Under the pieces are notes generated by a model that saw nothing but the letters and a program-made list of their open reading frames with translations, made no database searches and was not told the origin of the DNA. The position numbers and the translations under genes are program-made. From contig LT549889.1 in NCBI GenBank assembly GCA_900078775.1, positions 2,666,001 through 2,730,000 of the forward strand: 64,000 nt of DNA, given 5' to 3'. The stretch comes from Mycolicibacterium aurum (GTDB lineage: Bacteria; Actinomycetota; Actinomycetes; Mycobacteriales; Mycobacteriaceae). Shown here in pieces: positions 15,955 to 24,478 of this stretch; the first letter of the stretch is position 1, and each line of letters starts with the position of its first letter.

Positions 15955-17487
15955 CTAATCGGCGAGGAGTTCCCGCAGTTCCGGCGAGACCTTGCGGGAC
16001 TGTTCACGCGCAAACTGCTGGACGTACCACTTGCCGTAGGCTTGCTTGCCCGTCGAGCCGCTGCCCTTCCATCCGCCGAAGGTGCAGTTGCCCGGCCACC
16101 AACCGGTGGTCGAGTGCCCCGGGATGTTGACGTTGACGCCGCCGGCCTGGATATCGCGCAGGAAGATGCGCGCCTCGGCCTTGTCGCCGGTGTAGAGCCC
16201 GGCGGTCAGGCCCAACGGCACGGCGTTCGCCGCAGCCAGTGCGGCGTCGAAGGAGTCCACCTTGCTGATGGTCACCAACGGCAGGAAGTGCTCGGTGCGC
16301 GCGAGCTCGTGGTCTTCGGCCAGCCGGGAGATGACGACCGGCCCGACCAGGTAGCTCTTGTCATCGGCACGCTGACCGCCGACGACATCGAAGCCCGCCT
16401 GCCGCGCGGTGGCCACCACCCGCTCGTACCGCTGCACCGCCTCGGCATTGATCAGTGGTCCGGCATAGGAGTCCGGATCCGCGGGGTCCCCCATGCGAAT
16501 GTCCTTGGCACGCTCGGCAACCAACTCGACCAGCCGGTCGTGGGCGCCCGGGGTGACCAGCACTCGCGACAGTGCGCTGCATTTCTGGCCGGCCAGATCG
16601 AATGCGGAGAACACGATGCCGTCGGCCGCCGCCTCCAGATCGGCTGTGTCGGTGACGATGACGGGGTTCTTCCCGCCCATCTCGGCGATCACCGGGCGGG
16701 TGTACGGGCCGGCCGCCACCTGCTGCATGATCGCCGAACCGGCCTCCGCCGAGCCGACGAAGGAGATGCCGTCGACATCGGAGGCCACCAGCGCCTTGCC
16801 CGGTTCGTCACCGCCGTGCACGACATTGACCAGTCCGGTCGGCAGATCCATAGCTTCGAACAGCTCGTAGGCGGCCTGTCCCGACCACGGGGCGAGATGC
16901 GAGGTCTTGATGACCACACCGTTACCCGCCAGCACGGCGGCGATACCCGGGCCCGCCGACAGTGCGATCGGGTAGTTGAACGGGGTGATCGCGGCGAAGA
17001 CGCCGTATGGACGCAGCACAGCCTCCAGGGGAAACTCGATCGCTTCCAGCTGATCCTCGGCGAAAGCGCCTGGCAGTTCCGCGAAGTCGGGGTACAGCCG
17101 GGCGAACTGCTGGGTCTCGGCGGCCTCCGCACGGGCCGGGCCCTCGGCCTTGCCGATCTCCAGGGCGATCCGCACCGCCCAATCGGTGGTGTGCTCGGTG
17201 ATGTAGTCGATGCCGCGGCGGACCCGCGCGGCCCGTTCGGCCAGCGGGACGTCCTGCCACTCGCGCTGGGCTGCCCGGCTGGTGTCGACAGCCAGCTGCA
17301 CCAGATCGGTGGGTGCGTCGTGGCAGGCGCTGATGATGCGAGTGGGGTCGGTCGGATCCTCACGCTCGATCAACTGACCATCGAAGTACTCCTTGCCGCC
17401 GATCACGTGCGGCACGACGATCGCTTCGCCGCTGCGCCGCTCGGCAAGTGCCGCAGCGAACACCTGGGCGGTCACCGTGTCGGTCAT
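15955..17487 (-). CDS. Aldehyde dehydrogenase (P5C-dehydrogenase-like subgroup)
   Basis: 510-residue aldehyde dehydrogenase. Features are the Rossmann and entry segment TPFNYP, general-base region EMGGKNPVIV, catalytic Cys in AGQKCSALSR, and C-terminal GGWKGSGSTGKQAYGKWYVQQF. The Q-K-C-S/T-A-x-S-R motif is shared with 1-pyrroline-5-carboxylate/glutamate-semialdehyde dehydrogenases, suggesting a semialdehyde substrate. It closely resembles 37766-39304 along its whole length, including both termini, so one arose by duplication of the other. It lies in the operon headed by the lysine-less aminotransferase homologue; 200 bp separate it from the upstream Ldh gene, so an extra promoter is possible. 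Confidence 0.9.
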   Translation of the reverse strand: MTDTVTAQVFAAALAERRSGEAIVVPHVIGGKEYFDGQLIEREDPTDPTRIISACHDAPTDLVQLAVDTSRAAQREWQDVPLAERAARVRRGIDYITEHTTDWAVRIALEIGKAEGPARAEAAETQQFARLYPDFAELPGAFAEDQLEAIEFPLEAVLRPYGVFAAITPFNYPIALSAGPGIAAVLAGNGVVIKTSHLAPWSGQAAYELFEAMDLPTGLVNVVHGGDEPGKALVASDVDGISFVGSAEAGSAIMQQVAAGPYTRPVIAEMGGKNPVIVTDTADLEAAADGIVFSAFDLAGQKCSALSRVLVTPGAHDRLVELVAERAKDIRMGDPADPDSYAGPLINAEAVQRYERVVATARQAGFDVVGGQRADDKSYLVGPVVISRLAEDHELARTEHFLPLVTISKVDSFDAALAAANAVPLGLTAGLYTGDKAEARIFLRDIQAGGVNVNIPGHSTTGWWPGNCTFGGWKGSGSTGKQAYGKWYVQQFAREQSRKVSPELRELLAD

Positions 17488-17687
17488 GTCTGGATCTCCT
17501 GCAATCTGTGCACGTCGGGGCTACGCCCGTGGGCTGCCGCGCCGCGGTCCACGTCCTCACCTCCCCAGGGAGGCAAGGGTGTCGTCGCTGCGTCGGCGCC
17601 CACGGGCGCTGGTCACTCGTGAGGACGGATGGAAGTCAAACAGTCCGCACGGGTGCACAACTGTCTCACTGTGGGGCAGTGAATGCG

Positions 17688-18776
17688 TCAGCCCCGAACG
17701 GCGTCGGGCAGCGATTCTGCGGGCACACCCACGCGTACCGCGGCTTCGGTGATCTTGGCCCATGCGCCGGCGGCAACCGTGAACGTGTCGCCGTGCTGCG
17801 CACGTTTCTGCCGTTCTGGGTCTCCCGGCGCCAGCACCGCGTCGAATCCGGCCGCGGGCTGTACCGCATGGATGAGGCCCCGCAACGTCTCGGCGTCGTC
17901 GAGTACATCGCTGAGTTCCCGGAAGGCGTCGGCCGCGATGGCGATCACCATCAAGCCCTGGTCGGCGAAGATCTTGCCGCCCTTGCCGTCGGTGCGTGCG
18001 TTCGAGCCGAGCAGCACCTTGCCGAGCAGCTCGATCAGCACTGCGAGTCCGAAACCCTTGTGATCGCCGAAGGTGCGCATCGCGCCGCCGTTCTCCAGGA
18101 CATGCGGATCGTCGGTGGGTACACCGTCGCGGTCCACCAGGCTCTGGGTCGGCATCCGCTCCCCGGCCAGCGCGGCCACCAGCACCTTGCCGATCGGCGC
18201 CGAGGCGGTGGAGAAGTCCACCACGATCGGCGCCCCCGATGCGGTCGGGAAACCGGCGGCGATCGGGTTTGTGCCGAGCAGTCCGGTGCGGCCTCCGAAC
18301 GGCGCGACCAGCCGGTCACCGCCCATGCCGCCGACGAAGGCCAGCGCCACGCAATCCTGGGCGCAGGCACGTTCCATGTATGCGCCGAGCCGGCCCAGGT
18401 GGGTGCTGCGCACCAGGCCGGCCACCCCGATCCGGTTCTGCTTGGCCTGCTCACAGGCCAGATCGGTGGTCAGCCGGGCGGCGGGATGGGAGAAACCCCA
18501 GTTCGCGCTGACCAGCGGTGTCGGGCCGTCCAAGACCTCCGGGCGGGCGCCGGGGTCGACGATGCCGCGGTCGAAGTAGTCGACGTAGAACGGCAGTCGG
18601 CTGATCCCGTGCGAGCTGTGGCCCACGCAGTCGGCCTCCACCAGGTGCGCGGCGACCTCCTCGGCGATGTCGCGCGGGGTACCGATGGCGGCGAGCACCT
18701 CGGTTCCCAATGCTGTGCCCTGGTCGACGGTCAGGGTGAAGGGGCCAGTCAAGTTCATCTCCTCGTGGTTGTGCAT
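17688..18776 (-). CDS. Malate/L-lactate dehydrogenase (Ldh)-family NAD(P) oxidoreductase
   Basis: 362-residue member of the LDH2/malate dehydrogenase oxidoreductase family, which includes ureidoglycolate, 2,3-diketogulonate and delta-1-piperideine-2-carboxylate reductases. Signature GHSSHGISRLPFYVD is near residue 50, GTNPIAAGFPT near 180, and DHKGFGLAVLIELLG near 240. It reduces or oxidises 2-oxo/2-hydroxy or cyclic imino acids. Start placed at ATG 18776 (MHNHEE); the internal ATG at 18758 has a GAGGAG touching it and is an alternative. It sits between the aminotransferase homologue and the aldehyde dehydrogenase, consistent with handling a keto or imino acid, but the exact substrate is unknown. 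Confidence 0.85.
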   Translation of the reverse strand: MHNHEEMNLTGPFTLTVDQGTALGTEVLAAIGTPRDIAEEVAAHLVEADCVGHSSHGISRLPFYVDYFDRGIVDPGARPEVLDGPTPLVSANWGFSHPAARLTTDLACEQAKQNRIGVAGLVRSTHLGRLGAYMERACAQDCVALAFVGGMGGDRLVAPFGGRTGLLGTNPIAAGFPTASGAPIVVDFSTASAPIGKVLVAALAGERMPTQSLVDRDGVPTDDPHVLENGGAMRTFGDHKGFGLAVLIELLGKVLLGSNARTDGKGGKIFADQGLMVIAIAADAFRELSDVLDDAETLRGLIHAVQPAAGFDAVLAPGDPERQKRAQHGDTFTVAAGAWAKITEAAVRVGVPAESLPDAVRG

Positions 18777-18924
18777 GTCAGCTTCGCGGGAATGGCGGGC
18801 GCGCACTGTGTCAGTTCGGTACAGGTCGAATCGACACGGTGGGCCCGCCGAGCGATGGTGATCACCAAAGACGTTCGGCCGACGAAGATCTCGATACGCT
18901 CGGGAAACCGGCCGCGTCGGAAGC

Positions 18925-20175
18925 TCATGAGGGCACCGCGTCGGTCACGGCGGCCATGGCGACCGACAGGTGGTCGGCGATCTCGTCGACCACGGATTCG
19001 GTCATCGGGGTCGACAGCGAGCCCTGCCCGCTCGGTGCCAGCAGCACACCGCTGTCGTAGGCGGCCCACCACAGTGCGGTCTGCGGGCCATGGACCGAGC
19101 CGGTGTCCAACCCGAACAACGAGCCGGTGCCGGTTACCCGATACCCGAGCCGCTCGGCCGCCGGCCGCAGCGTCGCACGGAGCCGGTCACCGAGCCGATT
19201 CAGCCGGTCGACCTCGGTCGAGGTGAACAATCGCAGGCAAGCCATACCAGCGGCCATGGTCACCGGATTCGCGCTGAACGTCCCGCCGTGCGGTAGGCCC
19301 CGCTGCAACGGGTCGAGCAGACTCAGCCATTCTGCGCGACCGGCGACCGCTCCAATCGGGCTGCCGCCACCGATCAGCCCGCCAAGCACGATGAGATCCG
19401 GTGCTACACCGGCATCCATCGCCGCACCGTGATACGCCAGCCGCAACGCCACGGTCTCGTCCGAGATCAGCAGCGCCCCCGCTGCCGCCGACAGCGCCCG
19501 TACGGCAGCCCAGAACGTCGGACTCAGTGGTGTGGACCTGCTGGGGCGGGGGTCAATGAGCACAGCGGCGATATCCGCGCCGAAGGTGTCGAACACCTCG
19601 GTCAACGCGGCGACGTCATCGGCCGCGACCTGCAGGACATCCTCCACGACGCCGGCTGGGACACCGCGCCTCACATCCGGGCCGCCCGGCGCGAGAGCGA
19701 GGTCACTGTGCCCGTGCCAGGCGCCTTCGAGCAGGACGATCTTGGCTCGACCGGTAGCTGCCCGTGCCAGCCGCACCGCCAGCGTCACGGCCTCAGAACC
19801 CGAAGTGGTGTAGCTGATCTGGTCGACGTAGCGCAGCCGCTCCAACGTCAGGCGGGCATGGTCCACCTCGTACATGGTGGGCAGCCCGAACGCCATGCCG
19901 TCGCGCATCGCGCGGGCGGCGGCCTCCTCCACCACCGGGTGGGCGTGGCCGTGGATGAGCGCGGCGAAGGTGTTGTGCGTGTCGATCACCGTGCGCCCGG
20001 CCTCGTCGCGCAGATGACATCCGGAACCGCGGACGGCCATCGGCGTGCGGGGCGCCACCGCCAACGCGCTGCGGGCAAACCCGCCGGGCAGCAGCGAATG
20101 ACCACTGAACCCGGTGAAGGTGTCCCGAAAGGACCGGTTCTGCGCGTAGGCACTCCCGACCGACAGACGCGCCAT
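18925..20175 (-). CDS. GSA/class III aminotransferase homologue lacking the PLP-binding lysine
   Basis: 416-residue class III aminotransferase-fold protein, most like glutamate-1-semialdehyde aminomutase and beta-amino-acid aminotransferases. The fold motifs are present: YTTSGSEAV, AWHGHSD, and the PLP-ring aspartate in LLISDETVALRLAY. The Schiff-base lysine motif, G-K-I-I-G-x-G in its paralogue, reads LGGLIGGGSPIGA here. Residue 266 is Gly (codon at 19378-19380), while the paralogue at 30217-31470 has Lys at exactly residue 266. So it probably cannot be an ordinary transaminase; it may use PMP, have a new function, or be inactive. The frame is otherwise intact. ATG 20175 follows AGAGGAGG. 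First gene of its operon. Confidence 0.88.
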   Translation of the reverse strand: MARLSVGSAYAQNRSFRDTFTGFSGHSLLPGGFARSALAVAPRTPMAVRGSGCHLRDEAGRTVIDTHNTFAALIHGHAHPVVEEAAARAMRDGMAFGLPTMYEVDHARLTLERLRYVDQISYTTSGSEAVTLAVRLARAATGRAKIVLLEGAWHGHSDLALAPGGPDVRRGVPAGVVEDVLQVAADDVAALTEVFDTFGADIAAVLIDPRPSRSTPLSPTFWAAVRALSAAAGALLISDETVALRLAYHGAAMDAGVAPDLIVLGGLIGGGSPIGAVAGRAEWLSLLDPLQRGLPHGGTFSANPVTMAAGMACLRLFTSTEVDRLNRLGDRLRATLRPAAERLGYRVTGTGSLFGLDTGSVHGPQTALWWAAYDSGVLLAPSGQGSLSTPMTESVVDEIADHLSVAMAAVTDAVPS

Positions 20176-20556
20176 CCGTGTCCGCCTCCTCTGCCCGCAC
20201 CGACCCGACGAAGGGAGATTAGGGCGGCCGGCGGGGCGACGGCCATTGGCGGCAAGTAGAGAAAATCTCCGGGTTTTGTGCACAAGTCCAACGGATGTAG
20301 GGCGAGATCCCGGTCACCCGACCACTGCGCTAGCCTGTCGAAGACGCAGGTCAACCGGACAGGGTAGACAAAATCCGGACTTTGTTCAGCTGCCGCCACA
20401 CCGCCAGTCACGTATGGTGGCGCGCATACGGGCTTCGCCCGTGAACGCTCAGTACCCGAAGGACCCACCATGCGCGCTCGATCCGCCCTCGCCTCGGCGG
20501 GGTCCGCCGAGGCCCGCGCACGGCGTGAGTTCCGGTAGCAACCGAAAGCCGCCCCG
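20176..20556. other. Divergent regulatory region between aminotransferase homologue and AcoR-like gene
   Basis: 381 bp without a convincing gene. It holds the upstream element shared with the second aminotransferase operon (20243-20293) and the partial inverted repeat ACAAA/TTTGT around 20370-20388. AT-richer patches there and around 20255-20285 are the best promoter candidates for the two directions. The last ~100 bp before the AcoR-like gene are GC-rich with no clear motif. Confidence 0.6.
20243..20293. promoter_or_regulatory. Upstream element A, shared with 31554-31604
   Basis: About 68 bp upstream of the aminotransferase homologue. It begins CCATTGG (20243-20249) and ends AAGTCCAACG (20284-20293), with TGTGC just before the end. 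The second aminotransferase operon has CCATTGG and AAGTCCAACG at the same 41-bp offset, with further matches between (AAGT, GA-rich, TGTGC). Equal spacing and position argue for a conserved operator/promoter, probably bound by one of the local regulators. Confidence 0.6.
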
Positions 20557-22350
20557 ATGCAGCCCCAGCCGAATCACCCGTCGCTGTCCCAGCGCGCGCT
20601 CCGGGAGCTTCAGGCGCGGTTCGTCACCGATCCTGAGCACACAGATCTGTCCGTCCTGCGCCCGGTCATCGCGCGGTCCTGGACACGCAGCCTGCTCTGC
20701 GAGGTCAGCCCCGATCTGAGTGTCTTCGAGCAGGTCCGGGAACCTCAGGTGGACGAGCAGGTGATCGCCTGTGCCGAACCGGTTCTCGACTACCTGCAGG
20801 TGATGGCCACCGATACCGGCGCCAGCGTCTACCTGGCCGATCAGAACGGCACCATCGCGCTGTTCCGCGGCGATGTCGATGTGCAGCGCATGGTCGAACG
20901 GCAGGTGGCCACCCGCGGCGGCGCCATGGCCGAGGATGTCGCCGGGACCAACAGTGACGGCACCGCGGTCGAGGAGGGCCGGGCCGTCCATGTGTGGGGG
21001 GCGGAACATTTCTGTGTGGCACTGCAGGATTCGTGCTGCACCTCGGTACCCATAATGGATCCGCTGCGCCGCTCGATACGCGCCGTGCTGAGCCTGTCGT
21101 TACCGGATAACATCGGCGCCGAGCTCGATCCCCGGTCCATCGCGGCGGTCGCCCAGGGTGCCGCCAGCGAGATCACCCAGATGCTGAATTCGCGGCTCGC
21201 CGTGCGGGAGCAGGCCCTGCTGTCCTCTTATCTGGCCGAGGTCCGCAAACGAGGCGCCGACTCGGTGGTGGTGATGGACGACCGCACCACGATCGCGAAC
21301 AAGGGTGCTCTGAACCTGTTGGGCGACAGCGACTATGCGGTGCTGGCGGGGTATGCGCGCGAATCCGAGCGCACCGCTTCGCCCTTGGACCGCGATATCA
21401 CGATCGGCGCCGGCGAACTGATGCACGTGCAGGCCCGCCCCATCACCTCCGGCGGAGAGACGATCGGCAGCGTCATCCGGCTGCGCCGCCCGAAACCGTC
21501 CCGGACCCGCGCGGCGCGGACGGCCTCGGTCAACCACCGGACCGATGGGTTCGGCGCCCTCACCGGTGACAGCCTCGCGCTGCGACGGGCATTGGAGGTG
21601 GCCACCACCGCGGTGCGGCGGCGTATGCCCGCCTACATCATCGGCGAACGGGGCACCGGCAAGTCCCTGCTGGCGCAGGCGATGGCCGAGCAGCTCGCCG
21701 ATGCGGTTACCGTCATCGACGGCGCGACCGCCGGGGACGACGCGGTGCAGCAGGTCCGCGCGGCGCTGCACACGGGTGTGTCGGCAGTGGTGACACACGT
21801 CGAGGCGCTGGCCGAGGTGGCACGTGCCGATCTGGCGGCGGTGTTCGCCGAATTCGACGGCGCACCGGTCATTCTCACCACGACACAACTCAGCGACCAC
21901 ACCCTGGAGCTCACCACCGCACTGGGCGGGATCGAGATCGAGATGCCCGCGCTGCGCAACCGGCGCGACGATATTCCGGCGCTGGTTACGAAGTTCCTCT
22001 CCGATGGCGCGCACGGTGTCGCGCGGGTAGCTCCCCCACTGCTACGCGCATTGACCGAAACCGATTGGTCCGGCAACGTGGCGCAGCTGAAGGAGTGGGT
22101 GGACACCGCCGCGGCCCGCTGCCCCTTCGACGAATTGGGTACCCAGAGCCTCAGCGATGCCCATCAGCGCACCATTGCCCGCAGCAAGCTGTCCCGGCTG
22201 GAGGAAGCCGAACTGCACCAGATCCGGGAGGCGCTGGCCGAGGCGCAAGGAAACCGCCTGCGCGCCGCCGAGATGCTGCAGATCGGCCGCTCGACGCTGT
22301 ATCGCAAGATCGAGACCTACACCCGCCGTGGCTTCCTGCTGGAGACCTGA
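20557..22350 (+). CDS. AcoR-like activator, second copy
   Basis: 597 residues with the same layout as 14090-15919: GAF-like sensor (DTGASVYLADQNG; GTNSDGTAVEEG; LQDSCCTSV), degenerate AAA+ with Walker A GERGTGKS, and Fis-type HTH (GNRLRAAEMLQIGRSTLYRKI). It also lacks the GAFTGA sigma-54 loop. Near-identical sensor motifs in the two proteins suggest related ligands. It is divergent from the aminotransferase-homologue operon and followed after 28 bp by a PucR regulator and then a flavin reductase. Likely controls one or both aminotransferase operons; whether the two paralogues bind the same sites is open. Confidence 0.88.
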   Translation: MQPQPNHPSLSQRALRELQARFVTDPEHTDLSVLRPVIARSWTRSLLCEVSPDLSVFEQVREPQVDEQVIACAEPVLDYLQVMATDTGASVYLADQNGTIALFRGDVDVQRMVERQVATRGGAMAEDVAGTNSDGTAVEEGRAVHVWGAEHFCVALQDSCCTSVPIMDPLRRSIRAVLSLSLPDNIGAELDPRSIAAVAQGAASEITQMLNSRLAVREQALLSSYLAEVRKRGADSVVVMDDRTTIANKGALNLLGDSDYAVLAGYARESERTASPLDRDITIGAGELMHVQARPITSGGETIGSVIRLRRPKPSRTRAARTASVNHRTDGFGALTGDSLALRRALEVATTAVRRRMPAYIIGERGTGKSLLAQAMAEQLADAVTVIDGATAGDDAVQQVRAALHTGVSAVVTHVEALAEVARADLAAVFAEFDGAPVILTTTQLSDHTLELTTALGGIEIEMPALRNRRDDIPALVTKFLSDGAHGVARVAPPLLRALTETDWSGNVAQLKEWVDTAAARCPFDELGTQSLSDAHQRTIARSKLSRLEEAELHQIREALAEAQGNRLRAAEMLQIGRSTLYRKIETYTRRGFLLET

Positions 22351-22378
22351 GCGATGACTGCAACTGGAGACCGCGGGC

Positions 22379-23842
22379 ATGCTGCGGGTCGCTGATCTCG
22401 TCGCCGACGCGTCCCTCGAACTCGATGTGCTGAGCGGACGCGGCGGGCTGGACCGCGCGGTCACCTGGACCCACGTCGCCGAAATCCCGGACGCCGCACA
22501 GTGGCTCGAGGGCGGCGAACTGCTGTTGACCGTCGGTCTGGGCATCCCCACCGACCCGGACGCCCAGGTGGACTATCTGGCGGCCCTGGCCCGGGTGAAC
22601 GCGTCCTGCCTGGGCATCGGTCACCGGGCACCGCCGCTGACCGACGATCTGCTGCGCGCCGCCGACGACCTCGACCTGCCCATCGTGCGGGTCGGCATGC
22701 AGGTGCCCTTCGCACGGATCAGCCGGATCGTGGCCGCCGGAAACCTCGATCTGAGCCAGAGCCGACTGGCCCTGCAGATCCGCGTCCTGGAGTCGCTGCG
22801 CTGGTGGTCCGAGTCCGGGGTGGACACCCAGAGCGTCTTTCAGCGTCTCGAGGCGGTCACCGGCTTCGACATCTACGTCGTCGACGAGGCAGGCAATCCG
22901 GCGCTACCGGGCATGCGTCCGGCTCCGGCCTCGATACGCGCCGAAATCCCCGGTCTGCGTAGTTATCCCATCATCACCGACGGGTTCGGTGCGGTCGTGC
23001 CGGTCAACGGCCCGCAGGAGACCTTCGTGCTGCTGCAGCACCGCAGCGACGACGGCGCCACCGGTGTCGTGGTGGCCCGCCAGGTTGCGACGGTCGCCGC
23101 CGTCCACCTGTCAGATCACTACCGGCGCCAAGAGGAGGGGTTGCGTCGCGGCGGCGAAGTGCTGGGCGGCCTGCTCAACGGTGACCGGATCCGGCCCGGC
23201 ACCCGGGATTACCTGCGCGACCGCGGTTTCGACATCGACGCACCGGTGCGGCTGTACGCCGTCCGGACGCGCGGTGACAATACCTTGAGCAGCCTGCTAC
23301 TGCACACGAAGTGGACCGAAACCGGCTCGGCCGCTTTGATCTACGCCAGCGCGGATTACGTACTGATCCTCAGCCAGGCGGAATCGGGACCGGTCGCCGA
23401 TCTGATCGAGCCCCTCGGCGGTATCGCCGGGGCCAGTGACCGGTTCCATCTCGGCGCCGAACTCACCCGGTTCCACCGCCAGGCGGTGTGGGCCCTGCAG
23501 AACACCGCGGGCCCCGCCGCAGTCGTGGAATACCAGGAAGCCCGGCACTTCACCCCCTGGCTGAACATGAGCATGGAGACCATGGGCGCGGTGGTCGAAC
23601 AGGTGCTCGGCCCGCTGCAACGCACCGACGCGGCCAGGGGGTCCGAGCTGCTGCACACCCTGGAGGTCTACCTGACCAGGGAACGTTCGGTGGCACGTGC
23701 GGCGGAGGAACTCGCGATCCATCCGCATACCCTGCGTTACCGGTTGGCCAAGATCGAGGAACTGACCTCCCGCGACCTGTCCAGCACCCAGGATGTCGCC
23801 GAATTCTGGTGGGCACTGCAGGCGCGCCGGGTGCCCAGCTAG
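22379..23842 (+). CDS. PucR-family transcriptional regulator
   Basis: 487-residue PucR-type regulator. The N-terminal PucR domain (residues ~1-125) has TWTHVAEIPDAAQWLEGGELLLTVG, and the C-terminal HTH (~425-480) has SVARAAEELAIHPHTLRYRLAKIEELTSRDL. The central domain lacks a recognised sensor motif. It follows the AcoR-like gene by 28 bp, so the two regulators are probably co-transcribed, possibly with the flavin reductase gene. This is one of four PucR/CdaR-type or AcoR-type regulators within 14 kb, an unusually dense set. The ligand is unknown; catabolic substrates are usual for the family. Confidence 0.88.
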   Translation: MLRVADLVADASLELDVLSGRGGLDRAVTWTHVAEIPDAAQWLEGGELLLTVGLGIPTDPDAQVDYLAALARVNASCLGIGHRAPPLTDDLLRAADDLDLPIVRVGMQVPFARISRIVAAGNLDLSQSRLALQIRVLESLRWWSESGVDTQSVFQRLEAVTGFDIYVVDEAGNPALPGMRPAPASIRAEIPGLRSYPIITDGFGAVVPVNGPQETFVLLQHRSDDGATGVVVARQVATVAAVHLSDHYRRQEEGLRRGGEVLGGLLNGDRIRPGTRDYLRDRGFDIDAPVRLYAVRTRGDNTLSSLLLHTKWTETGSAALIYASADYVLILSQAESGPVADLIEPLGGIAGASDRFHLGAELTRFHRQAVWALQNTAGPAAVVEYQEARHFTPWLNMSMETMGAVVEQVLGPLQRTDAARGSELLHTLEVYLTRERSVARAAEELAIHPHTLRYRLAKIEELTSRDLSSTQDVAEFWWALQARRVPS

Positions 23843-23896
23843 CTGATGTACCAATGTGAAACGGTCGGACGCCGGCACAGCGCATAACTTCGACGC

Positions 23897-24418
23897 ATGA
23901 ACGACGCTCCGACTCTTTCTCTTTCCGGGAACGCACCGGATATCGCCCCTGCCACCTTCCGGTCCATCATGTCCGCCTTCCCGACCGGCGTCACGGTCAT
24001 CACCACCACCGACGCCGACGGCAGCCACCGGGGGTTCACCTCGAACGCGGTCACCAGCGTATCGCTGGACCCACCGCTGCTGCTGGTGTGCGTGGCGCTG
24101 AGCAGCGAGACACTCCCCGTGCTGCGTACCGCCCGCCGGTTCGTGGTGAACTTCCTGCACAGCGACGCGCAGGACGTCTCGAACGCCTTTGCCCGCAAGG
24201 GAACCGACAAGTTCGACGGCGTGGCGTATGAGGTGCGTGATGGGTTGCCGGTGCTCACCGAGCACACCATCGCGCACGCGGTGTGCCGTACCGAGAGCGA
24301 GGTGGAGGCCGGTGACCACATCATCCTGATCGGACGGGTCTGCACCGGTGACCTGGTTTCCGAGACCGACCCGCTGCTCTACTACCAGAGCAGCTACCCG
24401 GCCTGGCCTGCACCGTAG
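23897..24418 (+). CDS. Flavin reductase (FMN/FAD:NADH oxidoreductase domain)
   Basis: 173-residue flavin-reductase-like protein. FPTGVTVITT (about residues 28-37), the flavin-contact region GFTSNAVTSVSLDPPLLLVCV, and the C-terminal LIGRV are typical of the short-chain flavin reductases that serve two-component monooxygenases. No monooxygenase is adjacent; the best partner in the window is the luciferase-like enzyme at 36524-37639. It is followed by a strong hairpin terminator. An extra RibBA at 25.5 kb could raise flavin supply for the pair. The pairing is inference; the reductase call is well supported. Confidence 0.88.
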   Translation: MNDAPTLSLSGNAPDIAPATFRSIMSAFPTGVTVITTTDADGSHRGFTSNAVTSVSLDPPLLLVCVALSSETLPVLRTARRFVVNFLHSDAQDVSNAFARKGTDKFDGVAYEVRDGLPVLTEHTIAHAVCRTESEVEAGDHIILIGRVCTGDLVSETDPLLYYQSSYPAWPAP

Positions 24419-24427
24419 CTCTCCCGA

Positions 24428-24466
24428 CAAGGTCCCTGACACATGTCCGACGTGCCAGGGACCTTG
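24428..24466. terminator. Bidirectional hairpin terminator
   Basis: Perfect 11-bp inverted repeat: CAAGGTCCCTG (24428-24438) and CAGGGACCTTG (24456-24466), with a 17-nt loop. It lies between the convergent flavin reductase and hydroxyacid dehydrogenase genes and should stop both. There is no long T-run, as is common in mycobacteria. Confidence 0.8.
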
Positions 24467-24478
24467 CCGGTTGCCCGG

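Noticed and set aside
14090..22350. Sigma-54-dependent activators
   Set aside because: Both lack GAFTGA, and actinobacteria generally lack sigma-54, so no -24/-12 promoter was claimed.
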